64,000 bases of DNA from Ancylomarina sp. DW003 (GTDB lineage: Bacteria > Bacteroidota > Bacteroidia > Bacteroidales > Marinifilaceae): assembly GCF_029029505.1 (NCBI RefSeq), contig NZ_JAKJSD010000017.1, forward strand, positions 1 through 64,000, written 5' to 3'. Position 1 is the stretch's first letter, and each line of letters begins with the position of its first letter. Of the stretch, positions 18,152-26,210 are shown in pieces. Position numbers and translations under genes: made by a program. Under the pieces are notes generated by a model. That model ran no database searches and was not told where the DNA came from. It saw only the letters and a program-made list of their open reading frames with translations.

Positions 18152-18793
18152 TTATCGGTGTACACTATGTGTATTCATTGGAGGACGTATATAACCTGAT
18201 TTTATAAGCTTCTTCTTTAACTTTCGCCCCATGCTATTGTACATGCTGCTATGTGTGTCCCACGAACTTCCACTTGAATATATTCGACTCACCCAAACAG
18301 GTTCCAATTCTTTTCGGTCGATTAAATAAGTGTTGAAAACTGCCTTAGGTGATTCAGTAACTTTAATTTCACCATCATCCCGAATACGTTCACTCTTTTC
18401 GTAGAAATATTCTTTTTGATTAATAACCAGAATTGCATCGATCTTCTTCCTATCAATTCTTTCCAGAAATTCTTCGTAAGAGACGTCTTGATTCACCTTG
18501 AATAATTTGTATGAAGGAATCACCTTAGTACGATTGCTTGATATCATATCTCTTAGACTTTTCTGAATAATAGGATGATTATCTATTCTGTCCAGATTAT
18601 AGAAATAATCTTTTATTGAATTGTAATAAGTTTCTTCATCAAACTTTTTCAAATCTATATCGTTAAAAAGGCTAACAACTAAAATGTGATGGTAGGCTTT
18701 GTCCGGGTTAGAAATATTTTGATCTGAAACATACGAGCTTGCACAGCTACTCGCTAATAAAGCTAAAATAAATAAGAGGCCTGGATTTTTCAT
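18152..18793 (-). CDS. Unknown lipoprotein
   Basis: A 213-aa predicted lipoprotein: signal MKNPGLLFILALLASSC with Cys17. The mature part reads like an envelope stress or small-molecule lipoprotein with alternating helices and strands (HHILVVSLFNDIDLKKFDEE; ILVINQKEYFYEKSE), but I cannot place it in a family. It is divergent from the BlaI-type repressor gene with a 138-base gap, so the repressor site at 18883-18918 could affect it too. Confidence 0.7.
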   Translation of the reverse strand: MKNPGLLFILALLASSCASSYVSDQNISNPDKAYHHILVVSLFNDIDLKKFDEETYYNSIKDYFYNLDRIDNHPIIQKSLRDMISSNRTKVIPSYKLFKVNQDVSYEEFLERIDRKKIDAILVINQKEYFYEKSERIRDDGEIKVTESPKAVFNTYLIDRKELEPVWVSRIYSSGSSWDTHSSMYNSMGRKLKKKLIKSGYIRPPMNTHSVHR

Positions 18794-18882
18794 TGTATAC
18801 GTGTTTTGTTGATTTTTGAGTTATCAATATCGTATTTATTATGTAGAGCTAAAAGTATTTTAACAAACTTTAATAATGATAT

Positions 18883-18918
18883 AACTATCAAAATAGTTGT
18901 ACGACTAATTTAATAGTT
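18883..18918 (+). promoter_or_regulatory. Phased four-half-site operator of the BlaI-type repressor
   Basis: Four half-sites ACTA, TAGT, ACTA, TAGT begin at 18884, 18894, 18904 and 18914, exactly 10 bp apart. They make two dyads AACTATCAAAATAGTT and GACTATT-like (18903-18918) whose centres are 20 bp apart. The array overlaps the predicted promoter of the repressor gene, as expected for autoregulation by a dimeric BlaI/MecI-family protein. Confidence 0.7.
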
Positions 18919-18927
18919 GTATGTTTG
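18897..18927 (+). promoter_or_regulatory. Promoter of the blaI-blaR1-like operon
   Basis: TATGTTTG at 18920-18927 fits TAnnTTTG exactly, with TTG at 18897-18899 about 20 bases upstream. The -7 element ends only 4 bases before the ATG at 18932, so transcription would start at or next to the start codon (leaderless mRNA). Confidence 0.6.
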
Positions 18928-18931
18928 GTGC

Positions 18932-19318
18932 ATGAAAGAATTGACAAAAGCAGAAGAACAAATTATGCAATACTTATGGAAGCTTGAAAAAGCTTTTTTA
19001 AAGGATATTGTGATGCAGTTTCCAGAACCAAGGCCTGCGAATACAACTATTGCGACAGTAATTCGCGTACTTGTAAGAAAAGGATTCATTGGTTTTGAAA
19101 CTTTTGGGAAAACCAATCAGTATTATCCTTTAGTGCCTAAAAGAGTGTATGCCCGAGAGTTTTTATCAGGTGTGATAAAGAGTTTCTTTAATAACTCGAC
19201 AAAGAGTTTTGCTTCATTTTTTACTCGAGAACAAGATTTATCGCTTAGCGAACTTGAAGAGATGAAAGCTTTAATAGAAGAACAAATTCAAAATAAAAAA
19301 GAGGGATTTGATGTTTGA
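18932..19318 (+). CDS. BlaI/MecI-family transcriptional repressor
   Basis: A 128-aa winged-helix repressor. The N-terminus MKELTKAEEQIMQYLWKLEKAFLKDIV and PANTTIATVIRVLVRKGFIGFE form the BlaI DNA-binding domain; the C-terminal helices dimerise. The frame opens at a TTG at 18917, but the ATG at 18932 fits the family. It overlaps the following M56 gene by 8 bases, the standard repressor-sensor pairing in which the sensor protease inactivates the repressor. A phased operator lies directly upstream. Confidence 0.93.
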   Translation: MKELTKAEEQIMQYLWKLEKAFLKDIVMQFPEPRPANTTIATVIRVLVRKGFIGFETFGKTNQYYPLVPKRVYAREFLSGVIKSFFNNSTKSFASFFTREQDLSLSELEEMKALIEEQIQNKKEGFDV

Positions 19319-20648
19319 TTTTTTACTATACTCGATAAAATCAGGTTTATGCCTGACTATCTTTTATGGGTTTTATAAACTCGTATTGGCAAAGGAAACC
19401 CACGTGAAAAGAAATCGTTTTTTTCTTCTTTTTGCTGTTTTGTTTTCAATTTTATTGCCGCTTATTAGCTTTTCTTTCGAGCATGAACAAATGGCAAAAG
19501 CAAGCCAATTTGTTTGGGAGTTTGAGAATTCTATTGAAGAACAATTTATTGTTGAAAATACAAATTCAACCAAACCATTAATACTTGATCTTAATTTTTG
19601 GTTGATCTTATTTTATACTTTGGGTATTTGTCTTGTTTTAGGCCGATTAATAAATAATTTAATTTCAATTTTTAAAATTATTAAAGCCAATGAAGTAATT
19701 AGACATGGTGATTTAAACTTGGTTTGTCTTAAAGAAGTACAATCGCCATATTCATTTTTTAATTATGTCTTTCTGAATCCGTCAATTCTTTCAAAGACAC
19801 AAAATAAGCAGATTCTTTTGCACGAGTCAATTCATTCAAAACAGCTGCATAGTATCGATTTGCTTATAATTGAATTAGTAAAATCAATCTTCTGGTTTAA
19901 CCCAATTATTTACCTTTTTAAAAGAGATTTACTAGAGGTACACGAATATTGTGCTGATAGAGCTTGCGTTAAAAAAGAACAAAATAAAATCGACTATCAA
20001 CAGTGTTTATTGCAGCACATGGAAAGCAAAATGAATTTAAACTTGACCAGTGCATTTAATTCATCATTAACACTAAAACGAATAAAAATGATTAAAAAAT
20101 CAAATACATCAGTATTGGCACATTTAAAGCTGATACTTATAATTCCAGTTTTAATTATCTCAATGTTAAGTTTTGATTATACCGAGTTAAAGCCTAATAA
20201 TTCAGAGGCTGAGGTTTTGGTAACTGAGAGTAATTATATGTCCCCAATAAAACCTTCTGCTGAGGTTAGAGTTACCTCAACTTACGGAAAAAGAATGCAT
20301 CCAATTAAGAAAAAGATGTTGTTCCATAAGGGAATTGACATTGCTGCGCCTAAAGGAACACCAATATATGCTATTGCTGATGGTCTGGTGAAGAAACGTC
20401 AAGATAATCATGTTGAAGGGAAAGCTTATGGCCGTTTCCTTATAATTGAACATGAGAAAGGTGTAGCTAGTTTGTATTCTCAAATGAACAGTTATGCAGT
20501 GAAACTTGGAGAAAAGGTGAATAGGGGAGATATTATTGGTTATGTTGGAACTTCTGGTATTTCAACAGGTCCACATTTACACTTTGAGATTAAGAAGAAT
20601 GGAAAGAATATTGATCCTGCAGAACTAATTGATTTTAGCCGCCTGTAA
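19311..20648 (+). CDS. BlaR1-like M56 membrane protease fused to an M23 peptidase domain
   Basis: A 445-aa inner-membrane protein in two parts. Residues 1-290 are an M56 (BlaR1/MecR1) protease: membrane spans near 5-27, 36-55, 95-120 and 271-288, zinc motif HESIH at 171-175 and EYCAD at 212-216. Residues 320-440 are a complete M23 (LytM-type) endopeptidase domain with HKGID (His339, Asp343) and PHLHFE (His422, His424). M23 replaces the penicillin-binding sensor of true BlaR1, so it likely monitors or cuts peptidoglycan (inference). The ATG at 19311 is used in place of a TTG one codon earlier. It is coupled to the repressor gene. Confidence 0.92.
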   Translation: MFDFLLYSIKSGLCLTIFYGFYKLVLAKETHVKRNRFFLLFAVLFSILLPLISFSFEHEQMAKASQFVWEFENSIEEQFIVENTNSTKPLILDLNFWLILFYTLGICLVLGRLINNLISIFKIIKANEVIRHGDLNLVCLKEVQSPYSFFNYVFLNPSILSKTQNKQILLHESIHSKQLHSIDLLIIELVKSIFWFNPIIYLFKRDLLEVHEYCADRACVKKEQNKIDYQQCLLQHMESKMNLNLTSAFNSSLTLKRIKMIKKSNTSVLAHLKLILIIPVLIISMLSFDYTELKPNNSEAEVLVTESNYMSPIKPSAEVRVTSTYGKRMHPIKKKMLFHKGIDIAAPKGTPIYAIADGLVKKRQDNHVEGKAYGRFLIIEHEKGVASLYSQMNSYAVKLGEKVNRGDIIGYVGTSGISTGPHLHFEIKKNGKNIDPAELIDFSRL

Positions 20649-20694
20649 GAGAATTATTGCTTTGCCCTACGTATTATAGAATATATACATGAAT

Positions 20695-20736
20695 GCAGTT
20701 ACTAAATTTAGTTTTTAGTAACTGCTTTCGTATTTT
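20695..20736 (+). terminator. Probable terminator after the M56-M23 gene
   Basis: A 12-bp stem (20695-20706 with 20714-20725) is followed by TTTCGTATTTT, a weak T tract. Confidence 0.6.
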
Positions 20737-20804
20737 AGTGTTTGAAACAGAGCTGAATGGCTTTGCGTACAATCACAGTATTTAGATAATCCATTTAATT
20801 TACT

Positions 20805-20812
20805 TATTTTTG
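20805..20812 (+). promoter_or_regulatory. -7 promoter element before the acyltransferase gene
   Basis: TATTTTTG matches TAnnTTTG exactly, 30 bases upstream of the ATG. Confidence 0.45.
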
Positions 20813-20842
20813 CAGTTCCTTACAACCAATTCGACTTGATAC

Positions 20843-22009
20843 ATGATTTCTGAATCAGAATATGATGATATACGTCCTTATTGCGACTCCGAAGTTCCGG
20901 AAGTAATAGAACGATTAATTAAGAATGACGATTTTTTAAAATTTGCACTGCAATTATTTCCCGATTTATCTCGAGAAAAAATTGAAGGCAGCTTGTCGCA
21001 AGTAAAAACTGTTGATGATTTTCAATCGATGTTCATTGTACCTTTGGCCAATAATATCATTAAAAATACGACTAAAGGAATCAGTATCGAAGGATTAGAT
21101 AAGTTAGATAATAATAAGAGTTATCTATTTATATCCGATCACAGAGATATTATTCTGGACTCTGCTCTTTTGAATATTCTCTTATACCGAAATAATTTTT
21201 CAACAACCGAAATTGCGATTGGATCTAATCTGTTGATTAAACCATGGATTAGCGACTTGGTAAAGCTTAATAAAAGTTTTGTTGTCAAGCGGAATTCATC
21301 GGTGCGCGATATGTTAGTTAATTCAAATCACTTATCATCATATATTGAGCACGCCATAAGAACAAAGAATTCTTCGGTTTGGATAGCACAACGAGAGGGA
21401 AGAACAAAAGATGGTGATGATAGGACACAACAGAGCTTGTTAAAGATGTTACAAATGAGTGGGAATAAAACCTTCTCAGAGCATTTTAAAGCCTTAAGAA
21501 TAGTTCCTGTTGCTATTTCGTATGAATACGAACCTTGTGATGCTTTAAAATCTCGTGAGCTTTTCTTGAAAGAAACTGATGACGGTTATAAAAAGACACC
21601 TAAGGATGATTTGTTGAGCATGCTTAAGGGCCTGATTAACGAAAAGGGACGTGTTCACTTTAGAGTGGGTAAGCCAATTTCGAAGATGCTTGATGTAATT
21701 GAAGAAATGGATGATAGTCGTGATAAATTTAAGGCTTTGGCCGATTTGATCGATTATAAAATTCATAAGAACTTCAAGCTTTGGCCTGATAACTATATAG
21801 CCTTTGATATTTTGAATAACTCAACTGAATATCGAGCTAAATATACCGATGAAGAGAAGGAATTATTCCTGAAACATATGGATAAAAAATTGGGTACAGT
21901 TGAAGGCGATCTTGAAAGACTTAAAGAAATATTTTTTGAGATTTATGCCAATCCGGTTAAAAACCAGATTGAATTGACAAAGCCAGATTTTGTTTTAGAT
22001 AATGTATAA
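20843..22009 (+). CDS. Glycerolipid acyltransferase (PlsC/PlsB-like)
   Basis: Probable membrane-associated acyltransferase of phospholipid or lipid synthesis. In 388 aa the catalytic block is LFISDHRDIILDSALLN (about residue 96); here His to Asp spacing is HX5D rather than the usual HX4D, a variant I associate with a Bacteroidota subgroup. The block VWIAQREGRTKDGDD corresponds to the substrate-binding EG-R motif. There is no signal peptide or clear membrane span. It is followed 9 bases later by a small membrane protein. Confidence 0.82.
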   Translation: MISESEYDDIRPYCDSEVPEVIERLIKNDDFLKFALQLFPDLSREKIEGSLSQVKTVDDFQSMFIVPLANNIIKNTTKGISIEGLDKLDNNKSYLFISDHRDIILDSALLNILLYRNNFSTTEIAIGSNLLIKPWISDLVKLNKSFVVKRNSSVRDMLVNSNHLSSYIEHAIRTKNSSVWIAQREGRTKDGDDRTQQSLLKMLQMSGNKTFSEHFKALRIVPVAISYEYEPCDALKSRELFLKETDDGYKKTPKDDLLSMLKGLINEKGRVHFRVGKPISKMLDVIEEMDDSRDKFKALADLIDYKIHKNFKLWPDNYIAFDILNNSTEYRAKYTDEEKELFLKHMDKKLGTVEGDLERLKEIFFEIYANPVKNQIELTKPDFVLDNV

Positions 22010-22018
22010 TTGATAAGG

Positions 22019-22222
22019 ATGAAACTAATTAAATTTCTTTTGATCATGTCTACCTTCCTAATTATGGTAGCAAGTGTATTTAATCTTTTGCATTCTACCG
22101 GTGAATCAGGAGATAAAACAGGAATTTACATTGAAGTTGTTGTTATGTTTGTTTTAACATTGACAATGGTTCTTGTGAATAATGTGGAAAAGAAAATAAA
22201 AGATTTAGAGCAAGATCAATAG
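22019..22222 (+). CDS. Small two-span membrane protein
   Basis: A 67-aa protein of unknown function with hydrophobic segments at about 4-22 and 36-53 and a charged tail (NNVEKKIKDLEQDQ). The frame begins at a TTG at 22010; the ATG at 22019 is preferred. It lies close behind the acyltransferase gene, so probably in the same transcript. Confidence 0.65.
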   Translation: MKLIKFLLIMSTFLIMVASVFNLLHSTGESGDKTGIYIEVVVMFVLTLTMVLVNNVEKKIKDLEQDQ

Positions 22223-22258
22223 AGCTCCGGGTTTATTATATCAAGAAATAGAATAGAA

Positions 22259-22546
22259 ATGATAAAGTTTAAACGACATATAAAGGTTGACGGTGAGGTT
22301 TTTGAAACCTGGATGGGACTGGATATTAAGAAAAAAGGTGGAAGACCTAATGTTAGTATTTATTATTATACCGATGATCCCGAGCTGGAAATGAGCGAGC
22401 ACCATTTGATTAAAGCTAATTTCCAAAGTAAGGATGAAGCGGTAAAACACGGTTGTTTGTTTATGCGTGGCATGTATAAAGATATGATCAAGCGCGAGCA
22501 AGGCCTTCTTAATAAAAAAGAGGAAGAAGACGATTTTGACTGGTAG
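22259..22546 (+). CDS. Unknown small soluble protein
   Basis: A 95-aa charged protein I do not recognise. No signal or membrane segment. Strand-rich N-terminus (FKRHIKVDGEVFETWMG), a central YYYTDDPELEMSEHH segment and a helical, Lys/Glu-rich C-terminus. It lies 36 bases after the small membrane protein and ends before a strong terminator. Confidence 0.65.
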   Translation: MIKFKRHIKVDGEVFETWMGLDIKKKGGRPNVSIYYYTDDPELEMSEHHLIKANFQSKDEAVKHGCLFMRGMYKDMIKREQGLLNKKEEEDDFDW

Positions 22547-22566
22547 TCTAGTCGCTAAAATATTTC

Positions 22567-22600
22567 AAAAACCAACGAATATGCTTCGTTGGTTTTTTTT
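22567..22600 (+). terminator. Intrinsic terminator
   Basis: ACCAACGAA (22571-22579) pairs with TTCGTTGGT (22585-22593), followed by eight T counting the stem end. It closes the acyltransferase gene group. Confidence 0.9.
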
Positions 22601-22629
22601 TGCTTCACGAGCAAATAGAATTGATTGGT

Positions 22630-22663
22630 AAAAAGAAAGGCCATCTCCTTAGAGACAGCCTTT
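22630..22663 (-). terminator. Intrinsic terminator of aspS
   Basis: On the minus strand a 12-bp stem with two G-T wobbles (22652-22663 with 22636-22647, loop of four) is followed by CTTTTT. It lies 26 bases past the aspS stop. Confidence 0.82.
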
Positions 22664-22688
22664 ATAATATATTTTAATAGTTTGAGAT

Positions 22689-24449
22689 TTATTTTTTCTC
22701 AATGGCTTTTAAAGCTAAGTTTAATTCATCTAATTGCGCATCAGCTACAGTAGAAGGTGAATCAATCATCACATCGCGTCCCGAATTATTTTTAGGGAAA
22801 GCAATCACGTCGCGAATAGACTCGATACCAGCAAAAAGAGAAGCTAAACGGTCAAATCCAAAGGCGATTCCACCATGTGGAGGTGCACCATATTGGAAAG
22901 CATCCATTAGGAAACCAAACTGCTCCTGAGCTTCTTCGTCAGTAAAACCTAAGTGTTTGAACATTTGAGCTTGTTGTTCTGTATCGTGAATACGAATAGA
23001 ACCACCACCAATTTCAACACCATTAATAACCAAGTCATATGCATTTGCACGAACCGCTCCAGGATCTGTATCCAATAAATGGAAATCTTCTTTTTTAGGA
23101 GATGTAAATGGATGGTGCATCGCGTGAAAACGCTTGTTGTCTTCATCCCACTCCAATAGAGGAAAATCTACAACCCAAAGTGGAGAGAACTTCTCATTGT
23201 CTCTCAACCCAAGTTGAGACCCCATCTCAAGACGCAATTCAGAAAGTTGAGGAAGTGTTGTGTTGCGATCACCAACAAGAACTAAGATTAAGTCTCCTGG
23301 TTTTGCATTACAAGCTTCAGCCCACTTTTGTAGGTGTTCAGCAGAGTAAAATTTATCTACAGATGATTTGAAAGAACCATCTTCGTTATATTTCACATAA
23401 ACTAGGCCTTTAGCTCCAATTTGTGGTTTCTTCACAAAATCAGTTAATTTATCTAATTGCTTACGTGTGTAAGTAGCACAACCTGTAGCACAAATTGCTC
23501 CAATATATTCAGCTTCATCAAATACTTTGAAATCATTTCCTTTAGCTACAACGCTTAAGTCAACAAATTTCATCTCGAAGCGAGTGTCAGGCTTATCGTT
23601 ACCATAGTATTTCATGGCATCAGCATAGTCTAACTTTGGGAAATCGAAATTTAGCTCAACATTTTTCAATTTCTTGAAAAGGTGTTTCGTTAAGCTTTCG
23701 AAAGTATTTAAGATGTCATCTTGCTCTACGAATGCCATTTCGCAATCAATCTGAGTAAATTCAGGCTGACGGTCAGCACGAAGATCTTCGTCGCGGAAAC
23801 ATTTTACAATTTGATAATAACGGTCGAAACCAGAGATCATCAACAATTGTTTGAATACCTGAGGAGATTGTGGCAAAGCGTAAAACTCACCTGGATTCAT
23901 TCGCGAAGGAACGATAAAGTCACGAGCTCCTTCTGGAGTCGACTTAATCAATACTGGTGTTTCTGTTTCAATAAAATTAAGTTGATCAAGGAAATTACGA
24001 ATCTCGATACCCATTTTATGACGCATTACCAGATTCTCACGAACACTGTTACGACGTAAATCAAGGTAACGGTATTTCATTCTCAGTTCGTCTCCACCAT
24101 CGGTGTTTTCTTCGATTGTAAATGGAGGTGTTATAGACTTGCTCAATACTTCAACCTTCTCAGCAATTATCTCAATGTCACCTGTAGGTATTTTTGAGTT
24201 TTTACTTTGACGTTCATTAACGGTTCCGGTAATTGCAACAACAAATTCACGACCTAATTTTCTAGCCTGAGCACATAGCTCTGGATTGGTTTCCATGTCG
24301 AAAACAAACTGAGTAATACCATAACGATCTCGAAGATCGACAAAGGTCATTCCTCCTAAGTCACGTGCTTTTTGCACCCAACCACTAAGGGTTACAGTTT
24401 CCTTTACATTCTGAATTCTTAATTCACCACAAGTATGAGTTCTATACAT
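22689..24449 (-). CDS. aspS: Aspartyl-tRNA synthetase
   Basis: Class II synthetase that charges tRNA-Asp. The 586-aa bacterial-type enzyme has an N-terminal OB-fold anticodon domain (about 1-110), motif 2 ([18 protein letters not shown]), the bacterial GAD insertion, and motif 3 [12 protein letters not shown] at the C-terminus. The length is normal. It is a monocistronic minus-strand gene divergent from tadA. Confidence 0.97.
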   Translation of the reverse strand: MYRTHTCGELRIQNVKETVTLSGWVQKARDLGGMTFVDLRDRYGITQFVFDMETNPELCAQARKLGREFVVAITGTVNERQSKNSKIPTGDIEIIAEKVEVLSKSITPPFTIEENTDGGDELRMKYRYLDLRRNSVRENLVMRHKMGIEIRNFLDQLNFIETETPVLIKSTPEGARDFIVPSRMNPGEFYALPQSPQVFKQLLMISGFDRYYQIVKCFRDEDLRADRQPEFTQIDCEMAFVEQDDILNTFESLTKHLFKKLKNVELNFDFPKLDYADAMKYYGNDKPDTRFEMKFVDLSVVAKGNDFKVFDEAEYIGAICATGCATYTRKQLDKLTDFVKKPQIGAKGLVYVKYNEDGSFKSSVDKFYSAEHLQKWAEACNAKPGDLILVLVGDRNTTLPQLSELRLEMGSQLGLRDNEKFSPLWVVDFPLLEWDEDNKRFHAMHHPFTSPKKEDFHLLDTDPGAVRANAYDLVINGVEIGGGSIRIHDTEQQAQMFKHLGFTDEEAQEQFGFLMDAFQYGAPPHGGIAFGFDRLASLFAGIESIRDVIAFPKNNSGRDVMIDSPSTVADAQLDELNLALKAIEKK

Positions 24450-24634
24450 CTTATTCCTATTTTATTAACTTTGCGAAAATACTAAGTTTTTGTGAATTAG
24501 AATCAATTTTTTTTGAAATAGGCTAAGCTTTTGCATTTTATCTTGTTTACTATCAAAAGTGCTGATGAAATGCCACTATTTTGTTTATAATATTGAGAAT
24601 AACTCACCAGATATAATTTTTTACCTACAATTCC

Positions 24635-25087
24635 ATGGAAGACGCAATTAATCCATTTTCGGACGAGTATTTTATGAAACAGGCTTTGGAAGAGGCTCAT
24701 AAAGCCTTTGATGAGGAAGAGATTCCTGTTGGAGCCATTGTGGTTTGTAATAATAGGATTATTGCCAGAGCACACAACTTAACTGAACGTTTGAATGATG
24801 TGACGGCTCATGCAGAGATGCAGGCTATTACAGCTGCAGCTAATTATTTGGGAGGAAAATATTTAAAGGATTGTACCTTATATGTGACACTTGAGCCATG
24901 TAACATGTGTGCAGGAGCTTTAGCTTGGTCTCAAATAAGTCGAATTGTTTACGGAGCTAGTGATAAAAAAAGAGGTTTTACAGCCTTTTCGCCTTCACCA
25001 CTTCATCCACGAACCGCAGTTGTAACAGGTGTTCTGGAAGTAGAAAGTGCAAGCTTGGTAAAAAACTTTTTTGTGAGGAAAAGATAA
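24635..25087 (+). CDS. tadA: tRNA adenosine(34) deaminase
   Basis: Deaminates A34 to inosine in the anticodon of tRNA-Arg(ACG). The 150-aa protein has the deaminase zinc motifs HAEMQAI (His and catalytic Glu) and PCNMCAGAL (two Cys). The N-terminal FMKQALEEAHKAFDEEEIPVGAIVV is typical. TAACTTTG at 24466-24473 fits the -7 promoter element but would leave a long leader. Confidence 0.95.
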   Translation: MEDAINPFSDEYFMKQALEEAHKAFDEEEIPVGAIVVCNNRIIARAHNLTERLNDVTAHAEMQAITAAANYLGGKYLKDCTLYVTLEPCNMCAGALAWSQISRIVYGASDKKRGFTAFSPSPLHPRTAVVTGVLEVESASLVKNFFVRKR

Positions 25088-25357
25088 GACTATGGAAATT
25101 GTGATTTCTAATTTTGAAAGCCCAATCAAAAGTCTTATTTTAGCCGTCTGAAAATCCAAAAAGGAGTAAACAGGGGTTTTATTAGGGGTAATTTAACCTT
25201 TTTACCGATTTAGGATTACTACATCCAACCATTTATATCATCCATCTCTCTTTGTTGAAAGTGTTTAAAATCTTTTATAGATTTGTGTATCCTTGTGCAA
25301 TAATTTGTTTTTAGGAGAACACCTTTTTATTATTAAAACATTAATAAAATAAATACT

Positions 25358-26074
25358 ATGAGTGCACACAACGAAGCCAAAATGGGCGATATTGCTGAAA
25401 CTATCCTTTTACCAGGTGATCCATTAAGAGCGAAGTATATTGCAGATAACTTCTTGGAGGATGTTGTTTGTTATAATAAAGTTAGAAATATGCTGGGTTT
25501 CACAGGAACCTATAAAGGAAAACGTATTTCTGTACAAGGAACAGGTATGGGTGTGCCTTCAATTGGTATCTATGCACACGAGTTAATCACTCAGTACGGC
25601 GTTAAGAATGTGATTCGTATTGGAACTTGTGGTTCTTTTAATCACGATGTAAAAGTGTTTGATGTGATTCTTGCGATGACATCATGTACTGACTCAGCAA
25701 TGAACAGAAACCTTTTCAGAGGAATGGATTATTCACCATGTGCTGACTTTGGCTTGTTGAGCGATGCACATCAGGCTGCAACAGAAAAAGGTGTAAATAT
25801 CAAGGTTGGATCAACTTTAACTTCTGACATTTTCTATCACGATTTAGAAAATAATCCAGAACCATTTAAAATCTGGGCTGACTACGGTGTATTAGCTGTA
25901 GAAATGGAAGCCACTGCGTTATATACAATCGCAGCACGTCATAATGCTAAAGCTTTAGCAATTTTGACTGTTAGCGATCATATTTTAACAGGAGAAGAAA
26001 CTACCGCTGAAGAGCGTCAAACATCATTGAATACAATGATTACAATCGGTTTGGAAACTGCAATCAAGCAATAA
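25358..26074 (+). CDS. deoD: Purine-nucleoside phosphorylase
   Basis: Cleaves purine nucleosides with phosphate to base and ribose-1-phosphate for salvage. The 238-aa DeoD-type hexameric enzyme shows [13 protein letters not shown] (phosphate site), [16 protein letters not shown] and the late SDHIL with the catalytic Asp. It is a single gene with a 270-base upstream region and its own terminator. Confidence 0.96.
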   Translation: MSAHNEAKMGDIAETILLPGDPLRAKYIADNFLEDVVCYNKVRNMLGFTGTYKGKRISVQGTGMGVPSIGIYAHELITQYGVKNVIRIGTCGSFNHDVKVFDVILAMTSCTDSAMNRNLFRGMDYSPCADFGLLSDAHQAATEKGVNIKVGSTLTSDIFYHDLENNPEPFKIWADYGVLAVEMEATALYTIAARHNAKALAILTVSDHILTGEETTAEERQTSLNTMITIGLETAIKQ

Positions 26075-26098
26075 TTTAGATCTAAAAAGATTGCATTT

Positions 26099-26135
26099 TA
26101 AAAGGAGAAGCTTTGGGGAGTTTCTCCTTTTTTTG
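26099..26135 (+). terminator. Intrinsic terminator after deoD
   Basis: AAAGGAGAA (26101-26109) pairs with TTCTCCTTT (26122-26130), followed by more T. Confidence 0.88.
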
Positions 26136-26178
26136 TACCCATAATTCTCAGGACTTTTTTAAAAGTAAATTAAAGTTT

Positions 26179-26186
26179 TATATTTG
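26179..26186 (+). promoter_or_regulatory. -7 promoter element of the TPR/HTH regulator gene
   Basis: TATATTTG fits TAnnTTTG exactly, 24 bases before the ATG at 26211. Confidence 0.5.
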
Positions 26187-26210
26187 GGATGTTCCTAATA
26201 TTAAGCCCCT

